Positions 1-12,575 of a stretch of DNA of 64,000 nt are shown one piece after another. The translations under genes and the position numbers were made by a program. The stretch comes from Amaranthus tricolor. Its lineage: Eukaryota; Streptophyta; Magnoliopsida; Caryophyllales; Amaranthaceae. Under the pieces are notes generated by a model that saw nothing but the letters and a program-made list of their open reading frames with translations, had not been told where the DNA came from and did not search any database. Every line of letters begins with the position of its first letter. Positions within the stretch are counted from its first letter, which is position 1. The stretch lies in NCBI RefSeq assembly GCF_026212465.1, contig NC_080050.1, forward strand, positions 31,295,070 through 31,359,069. Direction: 5' to 3'.

Positions 1-83
1 AGGAGTAGCCCATCAAATTATTCTTCGATGTAGGATCGCATGTGGGTTATTTTTCAACATGCTATTTTGTCAAAGAGTTTCAC

Positions 84-3000
84 CTGAGGCAAGTGATGAT
101 ATTGTGAAGTTGAATTTGGCATTGTGGCCAAACATTGATGAAGTCCCTGAGAGAAAGCAAGAGAGGAGCTCATGGGTTGGTTGAAACCGAGAACAGGCGG
201 ACCGCTACCTCGTGAATGTAGAATCTGCAACACAAAGCAAATGTGGGCAATGTCACCAATCAGGCTTGGAAAGTAGAATCAAGTTTATGATAAAGAGTTC
301 AATGGATTTGTGGTTACATCTTTGGATAGAAGGCGCTCAATGTCGAAGTTTAATTCAGGATTGACGGTGGCAAGTTTCATTGATAGAAACTGCAAAAGAA
401 CAAAGCAAAATGTTTAGCTAGCTTCAGATATCCCTTTTTTAAGGGTTACTATAGGTACGGACGTATGTTTCCCAAACCAAATCTTACACCTTAAAAACGG
501 TAGCAAACACATGGAAAATGTATGTCTAGATGCATACTTCTATATTAGTTTTCCAGATAACGAGATTGAAACTATTAGAGTATATAACATATCCTAGGGC
601 CTCAACTATCAGCTTAAGCTTTTGGTTCCTTGACATGGTATCCGAGCTTAAGCTTAAGCAGATGATTGAGGCTCTAGAATATGTTATATACTTTAACAGA
701 AACGAGTATAATGAAGAAACCTAAAATTCATACATCTAAAACAATCAAAAAGACAAACTTAATTGATGTATACTATATGCTATTTCAAAATAAATACCCC
801 AATGCCAAAATGGCTGCCACCTATGGAGGGTTTGGAGGCTATGTATGCAAACTTAACCTTGTTAGTCACAACAAAGAGGTAGCTTTTGATTAACCTTGAT
901 AGCAAACATCATCTGGAACTAGTGTACATGATTTAACAAATCATTTTAACATATAATACATTATAATCCAAAACCAAACAATTATGAGTCTCGCCCTATC
1001 GAAATAAGGGGCATAAAAATAAGTGAATTGCATGCAAGAAGATACAAGGATCCATCTCTAAATTGTAAGATTATAAAAGCATGCCAAAAAAGCTTACCCA
1101 TAGAATAATGGTTCACAAATATTTTATATGAAGATATACTTTGATTTGGTGATGGTTTTTTCAATAAACAGATTACTCACCTCAACCTGTTGCTGAAGTG
1201 ATTGCACATAGTTTATTATCTCATCAAGCATCACAGCTTTCCCGGTAATCTAAACAACGGAAAGCAAATTATGATCAACTTAGTTTGCATGAACATCACT
1301 TTTAGCCACAATTATAGCAAAACATCACAGAAGTCATTGCAATTGCGGTAACGGTCGCGATGTTGCGGAAGCAGCACCTTGTTTACATGATTCGCTAATC
1401 ACCTCGCGAACCACGAATCGAAAAAAGCAAATTAGGGTTGTTTTAGGCTATTTTTGAACCATTTTGAGTGAACGCGAATTCAAAAAGCGAACTAACTAGA
1501 GAATTATGTTTCGCCGAATTCAAGTTTTCTAGAACGTGTATATTCAAATTAAAGCTTATAACAGGCTTTTTAGAGCCTAATACACTTAAATAAAGATAAT
1601 AATGGATAATATGTTGGAATAACACCATATTATGGTTGTTATTACATGATTCTAAATCACATGTTACGTAACCGGGTTTTTTCGGTTCAGTAAGTTCAAA
1701 ATCCATTATAAGCGGCCGTTATGTAACGTAACAACCTCATTTTTTTCCATGGTCACAACTTAAGGTAAAAAGAAAATTTCAGTCACCTTATTACACCCCG
1801 GAACAAGCTCTTGAAGAAGTCTCATTCTCTCGCTGATCTTCTCTCGTCTTACCTGACCATTGAATATACTTCCAATTTCAGCACATGTTCAAAAATCGAA
1901 CTTTGAATAGATACCACAAGCACAAGGTGTGTGAGAAAATTACCCTTTCGGCAAGACTGTGACTATTTGTAGCCTGACCGCGTCTAGCCCTCACATGAAT
2001 GTAATTTTGTTTAGGAGCTTTTTCGTCTTGAGAATTTTCTTTCACTTGTTTTCCTGCTTTCTTACAGCATGAATCACCAGCAGCATCCCGGTCATTTTTC
2101 TTTTTCCTATCCTCTTGTTCGTTTTGGCATGAAGCATCACTTAGATGGTCTTTGTATAGCTCTCCAGTAGTATTCTGTCATGCACAAAAGCCAGCATATA
2201 AGCTAATGCAACAAATCACTGATCAAAAAGCCAACAAACTAGAGTAGGATTACATCATGGTGTTTAGGCTGTGAAATATATATCGCTTATGATAATTAAT
2301 AACAATGCCAAATTCTTAATCCCGACAATACATAAGACCTATGTTACTCGGACTTTTCATTTTGCTTCACATACCCGAGTCCGATCCTTGAAACTCGGAC
2401 ATTGGTAAGGCACTTAGACGCTTTATTTTAGGCGTAAAATTGAATATTTAGATGTATCTGATACTTGGACACGTACCAGTATCCAACATCAGTCCCCGAG
2501 TCCAAGTAACATAGCACAAGACTTACAAATTACAGTGATCAAACAACAAAAAATTGACTAATATTCAATCAAAATGCACAATCAACACAGATAATAGAAG
2601 TAATATAAAGAAGATAAATTACCTCTTCTAGTGAAGGAGAGTCCGTGCCTCTCTTCCTCTTGCCGTTTGGTGATACTCCTACAGTTCTTTCCTCCACGAA
2701 TTGACAGCCTCTCTTAGCTTGTGTAACATCCACCGATTCCTTCTCATCTAACCCACTTCTACCGGATGCATAATTTTGTGGAAAGGGAGCATTAAGAGTG
2801 TGTAGACCCCCGGAAACGTCAAAGGGATTAGCAATGTCAGTGTAATTCTTGTTCCCCAACATTGGAAGCTTCGGCAACATTTGAGCAACGTTGGGATTGG
2901 AGTAGTTTACAAGGTGTGTGCTACTAATCCCATGGTTTTCCATTAAAAGAGGATATGACGACGATTTAATCAACTCGGCATGAGAAACCATTGAAGCAGA

Positions 3001-3165
3001 AGCACCAAAATTATCAGTTTGGCTAAGGGAAACCATGGAATCCCAACCAGAACCATACACTGAAGTTAATTTCATAGATCTAGTATTCATGCTAGAAGAT
3101 GGAGAATTAAGCATAATCTCACCACTTTGTTGAAAACCCATTTGACTAATCCCATCATCACCCAT
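84..3165 (-). CDS. bHLH transcription factor (subgroup XII, bHLH49/62/74/78-like), 3' part off window
   Basis: Six coding exons on the minus strand: 3165-2623, 2174-1944, 1852-1787, 1249-1181, 389-318 and 224-84. All junctions are GT/AG and phase 0, giving 374 residues. A donor follows position 84, so the last exon lies left of the window. The first ~230 residues are Ser/Asn-rich and low in complexity. The DNA-binding domain is at about residues 240-313: basic region [20 protein letters not shown] with the H, E and R residues that read an E-box, helix 1 [15 protein letters not shown], and helix 2 [20 protein letters not shown] followed by [12 protein letters not shown]. That tail is typical of the plant subgroup containing bHLH49, 62, 74 and 78 and the CIB proteins, which act in the nucleus as dimers in light, growth and flowering control. 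The exact orthologue is not resolved. The start is the first ATG after a probable leader-intron acceptor. Confidence 0.93.
2341..2513. mobile_element. MITE family A, copy 1 (ATGTTACTYGGAC termini)
   Basis: An element of about 173 bp with inverted ends: ATGTTACTCGGAC at the left and GTCCAAGTAACAT at the right. It lies in intron 1 of the bHLH gene. Two further copies, at 21212-21383 (opposite orientation) and 58567-58735, share the whole interior, including the phrase TTAGGCGTAAAATTGAATAT. The superfamily is not certain. Confidence 0.75.
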
Positions 3166-3168
3166 GTT

Positions 3169-4768
3169 CTAGAGAATAATAAAAAACCAGAATGTAAGTT
3201 ACTAAAATACACCCAAAGTGTAAAAATAGTCACACACAATTCAACATATACCACTAACTAGAGGTGTTCAAAACAGACCCTATGACCTGAATCTTACCCG
3301 AACTTGTAACTGAACCCGATTGACCCGACTTCAAAAATTATTTACAATTATGTAAAAACCAATATGAACACATAACCCGATATCAAACCGACACAAAACA
3401 CATAACCCGAAATCAACCTGATGACCCGAATGAACACCTCTACCACTAACAAACCAGTACATAAAAGATGCAAAATATGATAAATTAAGTAAAGGAGCTA
3501 TGTGAGCTAAAGCCAAAGGTGACCAAAATCAGCAACTGATATCTTGTAGAACTCAACAAGGAACAAATAACCTTTGCAGCTTTTGTAGACACACTGACTA
3601 GAAAGGACCTAAAGCAAAAGAAAACCTCTTAATTCAGCATCTTATGATGCAACTAATTCCCAGAAAAATAAAAGGGAAATCCAAAGTATCAGGCATAAAA
3701 TCTACTCCTAGTCGGCTAGTCCTATATCTATTCTCTGACCCTTTGAATTTGCTACACCTCGTTCAAAAAGCTCTCACTTTAAGTCGCCTAATTTAGCAAA
3801 TTTAAAGGGATAGAGTAGTACATATCTACACATACTATAAGGTAGTTTCTCCCTTGATTTTCAACACTGGTTAGTAGAAGTATAGTATCACATAACAGAC
3901 AGGAAAGTGAGAAATTTTCAGGGCATAAAGTATACAAACAAAGAAGAAATGAATAGCATAAATAGTGACTAGTGCAAGTAAATAACAGCTCACCAGAATT
4001 ACATAAAGAAAGCAGATTCCCTTTTCTTCTTCTGTAACTTGTTTTCTTCAGTGTTGGACTTTTGATTTCCTTTACTCACTAACAGTTTTCTTTGTATTTT
4101 TTTTATAAAATCTCAGTTACTTCTATTATACAACAAACAATCTCAAAGTCTTAATCCCAAAAAATTATGGTCGGCTACATGAATTAATAGATCAGTTCTA
4201 ACTTCTAGTGGTTTGTCCCGAAACATTATTGTATAAAACCGAGAATTTTTTAGCTGGGTTTCTTTTTCTTTAATAAGAAAGGAGGATCAGATTCAAGACA
4301 GCTTCTTAAGCAGAATAGTTGTGGGAAACTGGGATCCAAATGGGTATTCAACTATCAATGATACAGAGCAAATAATACATTGAATTTGCACAAACATCAA
4401 ATCAAACACCAGAATTAGAAAGAAAATTGAACAGATTGAAAAAAAAAAAAAAAAAACTTTTTGGTAATAATCCGAATTGGGAAAATTAAATAAGGTCAAT
4501 TGGCAACAAATTCCCCTTAAAAATGTAAAAATTTGCCTTAAACTGGTAGAGAATCAAACAATTTATGATTTTGGGTATAAACCCAGAAAGCATCAAACAG
4601 TTCTTTAGTTGAATTTAGGATGAAATATCAAAAATTCAACAAAAGATTCAAATCCCAAAATGTAAGGTATCGATCACAGTAGAATTAAAATTCCAATAAG
4701 AAGTTGAAGAAGAGAGTGTGTAATGAATAATGATTAGTACTTCTTACTGAGGGAAAAAAGGAACATAC
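3169..4768 (-). other. Probable 5'-UTR intron of the bHLH gene
   Basis: Three bases upstream of the bHLH ATG is an acceptor-like TTCTCTAG (minus strand, ending at 3169). A consensus donor (G then GTATGT) lies at 4769/4768, downstream on the minus strand of a short leader-like block at about 4769-4850. No coding sequence lies between. This suggests a leader intron of about 1.6 kb. It holds a 184-bp hAT MITE. The inference rests on splice signals only. Confidence 0.5.
3259..3442. mobile_element. hAT-type MITE family B, copy 1
   Basis: A 184-bp element with perfect terminal inverted repeats TAGAGGTGTTCA / TGAACACCTCTA. It is flanked by an exact 8-bp target duplication, CCACTAAC, at 3251-3258 and 3443-3450. 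An 8-bp duplication with TAG...CTA ends is the hAT signature. The interior repeats the word ACCCGA. It lies in the probable leader intron of the bHLH gene. Confidence 0.9.
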
Positions 4769-4849
4769 CAAGTTTGTAGAATGGGGCCATAGATTAGGAG
4801 GAGTAAATTTGGTTACCTGCTCAAGCAAATTATGACATGATTAATTTAT

Positions 4850-7800
4850 TTAATGCAGTTTAATTAGTAATTACTGGCAGTGCCAACTGCTCCTGTACTC
4901 CTCTTGTTTGGTAGAATCATTTCATAAGAACTTGTTCAATCATTTTTTTAGTTTTTTTGGCCTGTAAAATCATTTCAAAACTTTAATTAAAGAATTTGAA
5001 GTTATAATAATTTAGGTATTACTTCTACTATGAACTTCCTCTTCCAATTATATATTCACACCCAAATATAACATGATATATGAAAAAATATCATTATCAA
5101 TATAATAAGAATAATGAAATGCAGCAAGTATATTTAATACTCTAATCCATGGAGTGTTGGGGACTTGGAGTGGTGATTCTTGAGTCTTGAGAGGGTTTAG
5201 GAATTTAAGATAGACATGAAATTTGTGTTGTTTTGTGTTTCGTTAGAATGGACTAAGTACTTAGAGGAATGTGCTCTATCGTGACATGACATGATATGAG
5301 CATGCAAGTCGTGTTGTGTCGTGCTATGATATTAGCAAAAATATAATTTTTTACTTTTATATTTTTTATCTAAAAACTGTCATATAGTGAAAAATTGGAA
5401 ATGAACATTTATTTATATGTGTTGAATTAATGAAATTATAAAATGATATTTTCCTCAAATAAATTTTTTTTTCTTTTATTGACAAAAATATTCACTTAAA
5501 TATTAGGTTTTTTTACAGCATAAAAATATTGATAATGTCAGCAATTTTAGGCCACTTATATATAAAATCACCTATAATATGAGTTTTTTTTCTTATTTAA
5601 AAAAATTTCCATACATGAATAGTAACGTGAAATTATGTTAAATGAAAATAAATTTTAAATTTTTTTTATTGAAACATTTATTTCTAAAAAAATTCAATCA
5701 CATTAGTTGGAAATAAAAAGAATTATGGTATTTTTTCTTCCCTTAAAACTTAAACACAATAACAATTATTATCTATTTATTTTTAGTACCTAAGGGATTG
5801 CAATATTTTTTATTTTAGTGTATCTCTTTAACTTTGCTGAAATTCGATATTACATAGTAATCTCATCGCTTTTTTTAATTCTTATTCATATATGTTCTTT
5901 CTTTTCTCTTATTTATTTTTAATAAATCAATCATATGTAAATGCACATTTTAATGGGCTAAATGGCTAAATTTCAATGTACATAATAATATATCATCCTA
6001 GTGTTATAAGATCAATGTATATATTATATGTATAATTAATGAAATACGATCAAGGTCAATGAAAAGAGAATATGTCAATTTCATACTAAACTTAATTTAT
6101 CTTGTAAATAGTAATTTATTAAATAAATAATAAAAAAATAAAGCTAATTAGTGATTAATAAACATATTTAGCTTCTCTAAGGACCACATGCAATCAGATT
6201 GCGTTTAGCGTTGGCCCAAAACGCAAGTTCATTGCATTTTGAGATGGGCTAAACACACCCATATTGTGTATAAAGCTCATGTAAAAAAATTCTATTATTG
6301 TGGTCTAAATGACCTTGACGAGTTCGTATTTTTATAATTTATATTAGTTGAACTATTTAATTAATAAAGTTAAATTTTTATTTTGTGAGAAAATATTAAG
6401 TAAAAGAGTGAATAAGATCAAGAGAGAAATTGGAGAAAGTAGTAATAACACAATAAAAGAGATGCCGAAGTTTAAAATGCTTTTAAATATTATAACTTTT
6501 ATGAAAGTACCTTTAATAATATAACATCATAAAATGATAAAAACGCATTGATAGTTAGCATATGAATTTTTAAGCTCTGATTTGTATTTGTAACAACTTT
6601 TTATTTTGTGGTTGCTCTAAAATTTAATGATTTTTTCATCCACTATTATAGTTGCTCTAATGACATGTAGCAGCTGCAAACTAGAACTTAAAAGAAGGAG
6701 GAGCGTAATCTACCATTGAAACTGGGACCCAAATGTGTTTACATCGTGGAGCATGATTATAATATCTTCTTAAAGCTGAAAGTGAATCAGACTGGCATAT
6801 AGATTATCCAAACACGACACGACACGACACAACATAATACTGATCATGACGTAATTTCACACAATATGATTTAACATAAAGCACTAACACTATAGACATA
6901 ATACACCAACGATCCAAAACAACATAATTTCCATATTCTAATTCTAACTTAATTGCAAAAGCCAAGTTCTTATCCACTAATTAAATGCAAACCTCATCAT
7001 TCCTAAAATATGGTAAAGAGACTCCAAGCGTGCAATTATGCACACGAGCGGTTTAAATCTTGTCGCATTTAAAATAAAATCGTATTTTTAGATAAATTCA
7101 AATATTAATTTAGGGAAAAACCAGAGATTATGAAAAATATTTGTGTTGCTATTTATTAGACCTAATAAATACTGATGCGACACAAACCTAACTCTAAATA
7201 AGCGAATTTAAATTTAGACTTTTAATCTTATTAATTAAATAAATTGACGCGACTTAATTTATTTGTTAAATAAGTTGAATTTTGGTGAAAAAATATACTG
7301 TATGTTGAGAAGCCTATACATTAAAAATGACAAAGAATCGTATTAAATATCTCTCACAAGATTCTCCCTTTTTCCCTCTAATTTTGGCCAAAAAGTTCCA
7401 GTATTTTGCTTATAAACAGATAAATAACCCTACTTTTGTCCCTTATTAACTCTAATCACAACCTCCTCTCATTTTCTTCCACTAAATCCTCTTTTGTTCC
7501 CCACAAACAAAGATTTCTTCTCTTTTCTTTTAACCCACTATTTTTCCTTACTTTTCTTTGTCCCTTTAAAGCTAATATATAATCCCACATTTAAATATGA
7601 AAAATTAAAAATTAAGTTTAATGGACTACTTCTTTTATTATCAATCAATAAGTCTTGTATGCTGTTTTACCGTGAGATAAATATATAAAATTAGTCAATT
7701 TTTCTAATTAATCACATTAAGATTTTAAGTGATCACTTTAAAGTTATAAATAATCCCTCTAGTTCTATATAAAGTTATCACTTTGAAACTGTAAGTAATT

Positions 7801-9990
7801 ATCTTAAGGTTATAAGTAATCCGTAAGTATACATTGAGTCAGCCCAATAGAAATGCTCTCACCATGAGTTGTTTCATTTGAAAATTTGTCATCATCAATT
7901 GGTTTTAAAATACAGTCAACTCTGTTCTTATATAAGTCTTATTGTATATATGTCCGATAACAAATTTGTCAACTTTTTCTCATGTAACATAAAAAAAACT
8001 TACTCTAACTTTCCACAGGAAAACTACACCAAGTTTTATCAAGCATCATTCCAAGCACCAACACGCCAGTCACTGGCCTGCTAGGTGTTGTTATCCAAGG
8101 GAAGGAAGACCATAGAATTCAAGGTCAAATTCTAATCTGGACTATCTTCCCTAGAGCTATTCAAGCTCGTTCTCCTACCATTAGTAATGTTTGAATCAAG
8201 CAACACTAACAAATCCAATGAATAAAACCTCAAAAATAACAAAATAGCAGACAGCGACGAGTCGTCGCCTGAAAAGCCGACTCGGCTTTTAGCCCAAAGC
8301 CAACTGGCTTTTGGTTCTGTCCCAAAATTGCGCAACAGAATTAAGAGACGACTCGTCGCCTATGGGAGCTACAAGTCAGCGTTTTCTTCTGTTTCCTTTT
8401 TTTCTCATTTTATGGCATATTTTTGGACTTGCTATTTATAGCATGTTTGTCCCACTATTATTTTAAGTAAGTAGTATATAAAATTTAGGTCTATATACTC
8501 TAAATGTTCAACATGCGATTCCCAAAGTCAATAATTTTTTTAAAATTCTAAAATACCAATTTCAAAACTTTAAAGGCTAATTCTAAGACTTAAAAGACAA
8601 ATTTTATAATTTGTAACATCAATTTATAATGTTTAAGTCATTCAACTTTAAAGTTGTAATGAAAATTTTAAATGTTGAAATTAGTCTTTTTAAAACTTAA
8701 AATTGGTCCTTAGTCTTAAAATTAACCTTTAAAATATTAAAATTATTAAATTTTATGACTTAAAACTTCAATTCCAAAGCTTTAAAATTAATCTCTAAGT
8801 CTTGGAATTGGTCATTTTAGTCTTTAAGTTAATCTTTTTAAATTGATGAATAAGTCTCACTTGAGACGGTCATACAAGTGAAGCGGTCTCACGAATATTA
8901 TGTGTCCAGGGATTGGTATGAGTCTTAGATAAACACTACAAAATAGTATATTTATTGGCCCAACTCCTGAGCCTTCTTTTTCAAGACAAATAAGCTTACA
9001 CAAATTCTTGTTAGAGGGTATCTCGTTGAGAGATCATTTCTAATTAGATCGTCCTATTATATATTTTTTAAATATTATAAGTAGATATTAAGAATGATAT
9101 ATATAGATATTTAAGATATTAAAACTAGGTATTAAGGTTATGTTAAGTAAGCATTAAGGATAAATAAACATTAAAAATACAGTAAGTAGACATTAATTTT
9201 TAATGGGCTGAGCTTGAGCTTAAGCTTGAGATATGTCTCTCAAAGAGACGTACTTTTATTACGACTCAAGTCAAAACCTAGTCTTAAAGTTGTGCCAAGC
9301 ACATCCTAAACCGTTTTACTAGTTTATCCTCGCTAGAGATGATGACAACAGACCCGACGACAACACATTTACTCGAACTTATAACCAATAATATGAAAGA
9401 ACACCTCTAATTCTCACGCACACACTCATCCCATAGAGCTAATACATGATACTCCATATAATTAAAATAATAGACCCACGGAATAATATCTAACACAAGT
9501 GTGATACATGATAGTACATCAAACAAGCTAAAAAGTAGATAAATCTGAGTCTTTGTTGGCGAGGATAAGCGAGATATTAGCTATCATTTCAACATTTAAA
9601 AAAATTAGTAGTATTCACATGTCACAACTCACAAGCACTAATCAAATCATTAAATTTCAGGCATCAAACGGAAACTTTTCTGCAATTAGAAAGGATATAT
9701 ATTACATAAATCTGGATTCTATACTGCAAGTGTTAATGAATTGATGAAATAAGATATAGAAAAGATCGATATATAACACGATTGAATAGACAGGGATGAA
9801 GGAGATTACAAAAGTACTATTGTACACAGACTGCTACAAGCAGCCTCAACTCCCTCAGTGTATAAATCATGAACATACAAACATTCCTCAATACAAGTGG
9901 AATTAAATCTATCGGACTAGCTGGACCGACCAATAGAGAGCACTTTTGACTGCAGTTGTGCATCCGCGGCTCTCAAATTCTTCCTTGTAT
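4850..9990. other. Intergenic, AT-rich, no gene recognised
   Basis: No open frame here resembles a known protein. The stretch holds short repeats: a GACAC run near 6812-6832, a 'TCACTTTAARGTTATAA' element at about 7690-7870, a short GC-rich stretch with two related GACGASTCGTCGCC blocks at 8255-8362, an AT-rich degenerate array at 8540-8830, a repeat at 8997-9265 and a broken family-B MITE end near 9325-9415. Confidence 0.6.
8997..9265. repeat. Dispersed repeat with internal 'AAGTAGRCATTAAG' units, copy 1
   Basis: Outer words GAGAGATCATTTCTAATTAG and CTCTCAAAGAGACG bracket a core in which variants of TAAGTAGACATTAAGGAT recur several times. The same arrangement is seen at about 17415-17640, so this is a dispersed family. 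The ends are approximate. Confidence 0.6.
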
Positions 9991-9997
9991 CCCCAAC

Positions 9998-11778
9998 TCA
10001 CTTCCCAGTCCTTATACTCGAGTTATCAACCTCCGAACTAGCAACTCCATTCATCTGACGATTGTCATTTGGTTTTACGTTAACCTGAGCATCTACAAAA
10101 CCATTATAACCATTAATCATTCCCATCAAAGCAACCCCACCATTGACCCCAGTAGGATAAAAGCCGGTGCCATAGGGTAAAGGTCGAACACCCATCATCC
10201 CGCTGCCGTTCCAAGGAGACCTAGGAGGAACCATGGGCATCCCATAACCAACAATGCCATAGCCACCGTAAGGATATCCGCCACCATAGTAATACCCAGG
10301 GTAAGGAACGGAAAGAGGATACTGGCCAGGATAATTCACATAGGTAGCAGGACCTCTCGGCCGATTGTTATCATCCGGGTAAGCAATTGGGGAAAATCCA
10401 TTACTAGCAACTCTAGGGTTATTTCCATTATTATGATTCCTAGTTACCTCCCTAGGTACCGCTCTCTTAACCTCCACACGCTTCCCACCCAACTCATGAA
10501 CATGGTGACTCTTTTGCATAAGCTTCTCAACTACTTCCTCAGACTCAAAAGTTATAAACCCAAACCCTCTAGGTCTGTTAGTGGTGTTGTCATGCATTAC
10601 AACTACATCTGTTATCCTACCAAACTTCTCGAAATAATTCTTAAACTCCTCTTCAGTTAAGTTAGCTGACAATCCACCTACAAAAATTTTCTTAGCCCGT
10701 ACGTATTGATCAGTATTATTAGCTCCAAAACTACCATTAGTGTTCCTAACATAACCTTTACTTGTATGTGAGTTCACATTGTTGGCTTGTCGTTGTGGTT
10801 GTTGTTGTTGTGGTTGTTGTTGTTGTTGTTGTTGTTGAGCATTTGACTGTTGTTCATGTCTTGGTATAGCTCTTTTCACTTCTACCTACATCTCATACAG
10901 CCCAAACCAAATAAAACAAATTAACTCAAACTGTTCATATAAGTATCCTTTCTTACAGCTTAAAACAATACTTCGGAAAACGCTAATTAAGAGTCAATTA
11001 AAAACAAGCTCTTTTGTATTACAAGGCTAAATTTGTATATGATTGATCCCAAGTCCTACCTAGGCGGAAGCCACTTGACAATACTTCAATGATCGGTTCT
11101 TTTTCAGGTAATACACACATAAATGCTAGAGCTTTAAAACCCATGGTATAAATTCAAAGACACTAATCCTACTTAATACAATAAGAAATGAAGAAAATAA
11201 TTGAAAGCTCAACTTTTAAATCTAAACCCCAATTATTTACGAGTTTTTCTGAAATAATGAATCGGAATCCAACAATTCACAAATAAAATATAATTACATT
11301 GCTCAAACAAAATCTAATTGTTTGAAACTAAGATTTCATACCAAAAATATTATATTATTATAATTTAAAAAGAATAATATCACATATACAAACACTTGAT
11401 CTCAACAATTCAAATCACAAGCATCTCTAAAGCTAAAAATCTAGGGCTCATGGAAAGGAGAGGAAAGCACCGACATTGAAAAAAAAAATTCAATTCAAAC
11501 ACAAAAAAAATTGAAAATCCAAAAAAGACAGAAATCGGTTTAGAAAAACTGACCGTTCTACCAGAAATAATATGATGATCGCTAAGAGCACGATCAACAG
11601 AAGAAGGGTCAGAAAAAGTGACAAAACCAAAGCCCCTAGAGAAACCAGTGATGCGATCTATGGCAATATTGGAGAATGAGACATCGCCATATTTGCCAAA
11701 GTAATTTTTAAGAGTATAATCAGTAGTATCCCTTGAGATTCCACCGACAAACAATTTACCGACATCGGAATCCGCCAT
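9998..11778 (-). CDS. Heterogeneous nuclear ribonucleoprotein-like RNA-binding protein with two RRMs
   Basis: Two exons, 11778-11554 (75 codons) and 10885-9998, join in phase 0 to give 370 residues with a complete start and stop. RRM1 covers about residues 8-80, with RNP2 LFVGGI and RNP1 RGFGFVTF. RRM2 covers about 140-215, with KIFVGGL and RGFGFITF. Between them lies a Gln-rich linker (about residues 87-107, CAA/CAG codons). The C-terminal third is rich in Gly, Tyr and Pro (GGYPYGGYG), a low-complexity tail usual in hnRNP A/B- and Musashi-like proteins. These bind single-stranded RNA in nucleus and cytoplasm and act in splicing, transport or stability. The RNA target cannot be read from sequence. 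The intron lies just after RRM1 beta-4, a common position in this plant family. The leader probably begins near 11900, where pyrimidine-rich sequence starts. Confidence 0.93.
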
Positions 11779-12039
11779 TGCTGTTAGAGATCGAAAGCAG
11801 AGTCCGAAAAATTAAAGAACCCTAAAATCAGCTGAAGTATCGCTTTTGAAAGCGAGTGCGAACAAACACTCGTTCTTTCTTTCCTTTTCTTTCTTTCCTT
11901 TTCTCACTCGCTGACCCTATTTTTCCATATGGGTAGTAACTTCGTGTAAAGTTACTAGGGCCTAGGCCCAGATTGGGTTTTGGGTTGGGGCTGAGGGTAA
12001 TAAGCCCAGAGCATTTTTGGACTTAAAAGGGTATTCGCT

Positions 12040-12570
12040 AATCGCTACTCTTTTGAGAAATCGTCTCTCGTTAAGACGACCTTAATGAGAGTCTATATTC
12101 TCATAATATGTATGAATAGACTATTTAACCCATATATGAGGCTCGTCTCTTGGTAAAGCCATCTCATACAATAAATTTTAATTCACAAATTCTCAAATGA
12201 GGATTTATGGGTATGAAGCTAGTAGGCCTAGAGGATTTTTATGTAGTGCTTAAGGATTTTGCTAATACTTTTTCCGGAAAATGAGCTACTCTTATGAGAA
12301 ATTGTCTCTCGGTGAGATCATCTAAAAAAAGTAGCCTATATTCTCATGATATGTATTAAAGGACTATAAGATGCGTCTTTCAATGAGACCGTCTCATACA
12401 ATAATTTGTGCTGGTAAATAATTACTTGTGAATTGAAGATTAAATTACTCTTGTAAGATACCGTCTCTCGGCGAGATGACTTCAAGATAAAAAGTCTAAA
12501 TTATCATAATTTGGGCTATTTAGCTCATACATGAGGCGCGTAACGAGTTATGTATTAGACCGATTCACTA
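12040..12570. repeat. Cluster of three related 'gagacggtctc' mini-elements
   Basis: Three copies of a unit of about 130 bp follow one another at about 12045-12180, 12285-12410 and 12445-12575. Each begins with ACTCTTNTGAGAAATCGTCTCTCG-like sequence, carries a TCTATATTCTCATAATATGTAT-like core and ends with a GAGACCGTCTCATACAATAA-like word. Related single copies occur near 22150-22265, 32930-33060 and 57050-57170. The complementary GTCTC/GAGAC words would allow a hairpin, as in MITEs. Confidence 0.6.
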
Positions 12571-12575
12571 TAATA

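Noticed and set aside
318..389. Stop codon shortly after [13 protein letters not shown] as the bHLH C-terminus
   Set aside because: A GT donor after the AAAGAT codons and a good acceptor at 225 continue the frame as [16 protein letters not shown], which fits the family.
1443..1706. 87-codon minus-strand frame
   Set aside because: It lies in a bHLH intron between verified exons and resembles no protein; probably transposon-derived sequence.
8132..8335. 67-codon frame and GACGASTCGTCGCC repeats
   Set aside because: No recognisable protein. Two related words are visible but no element ends, so it is left as unclassified repeat-like DNA.
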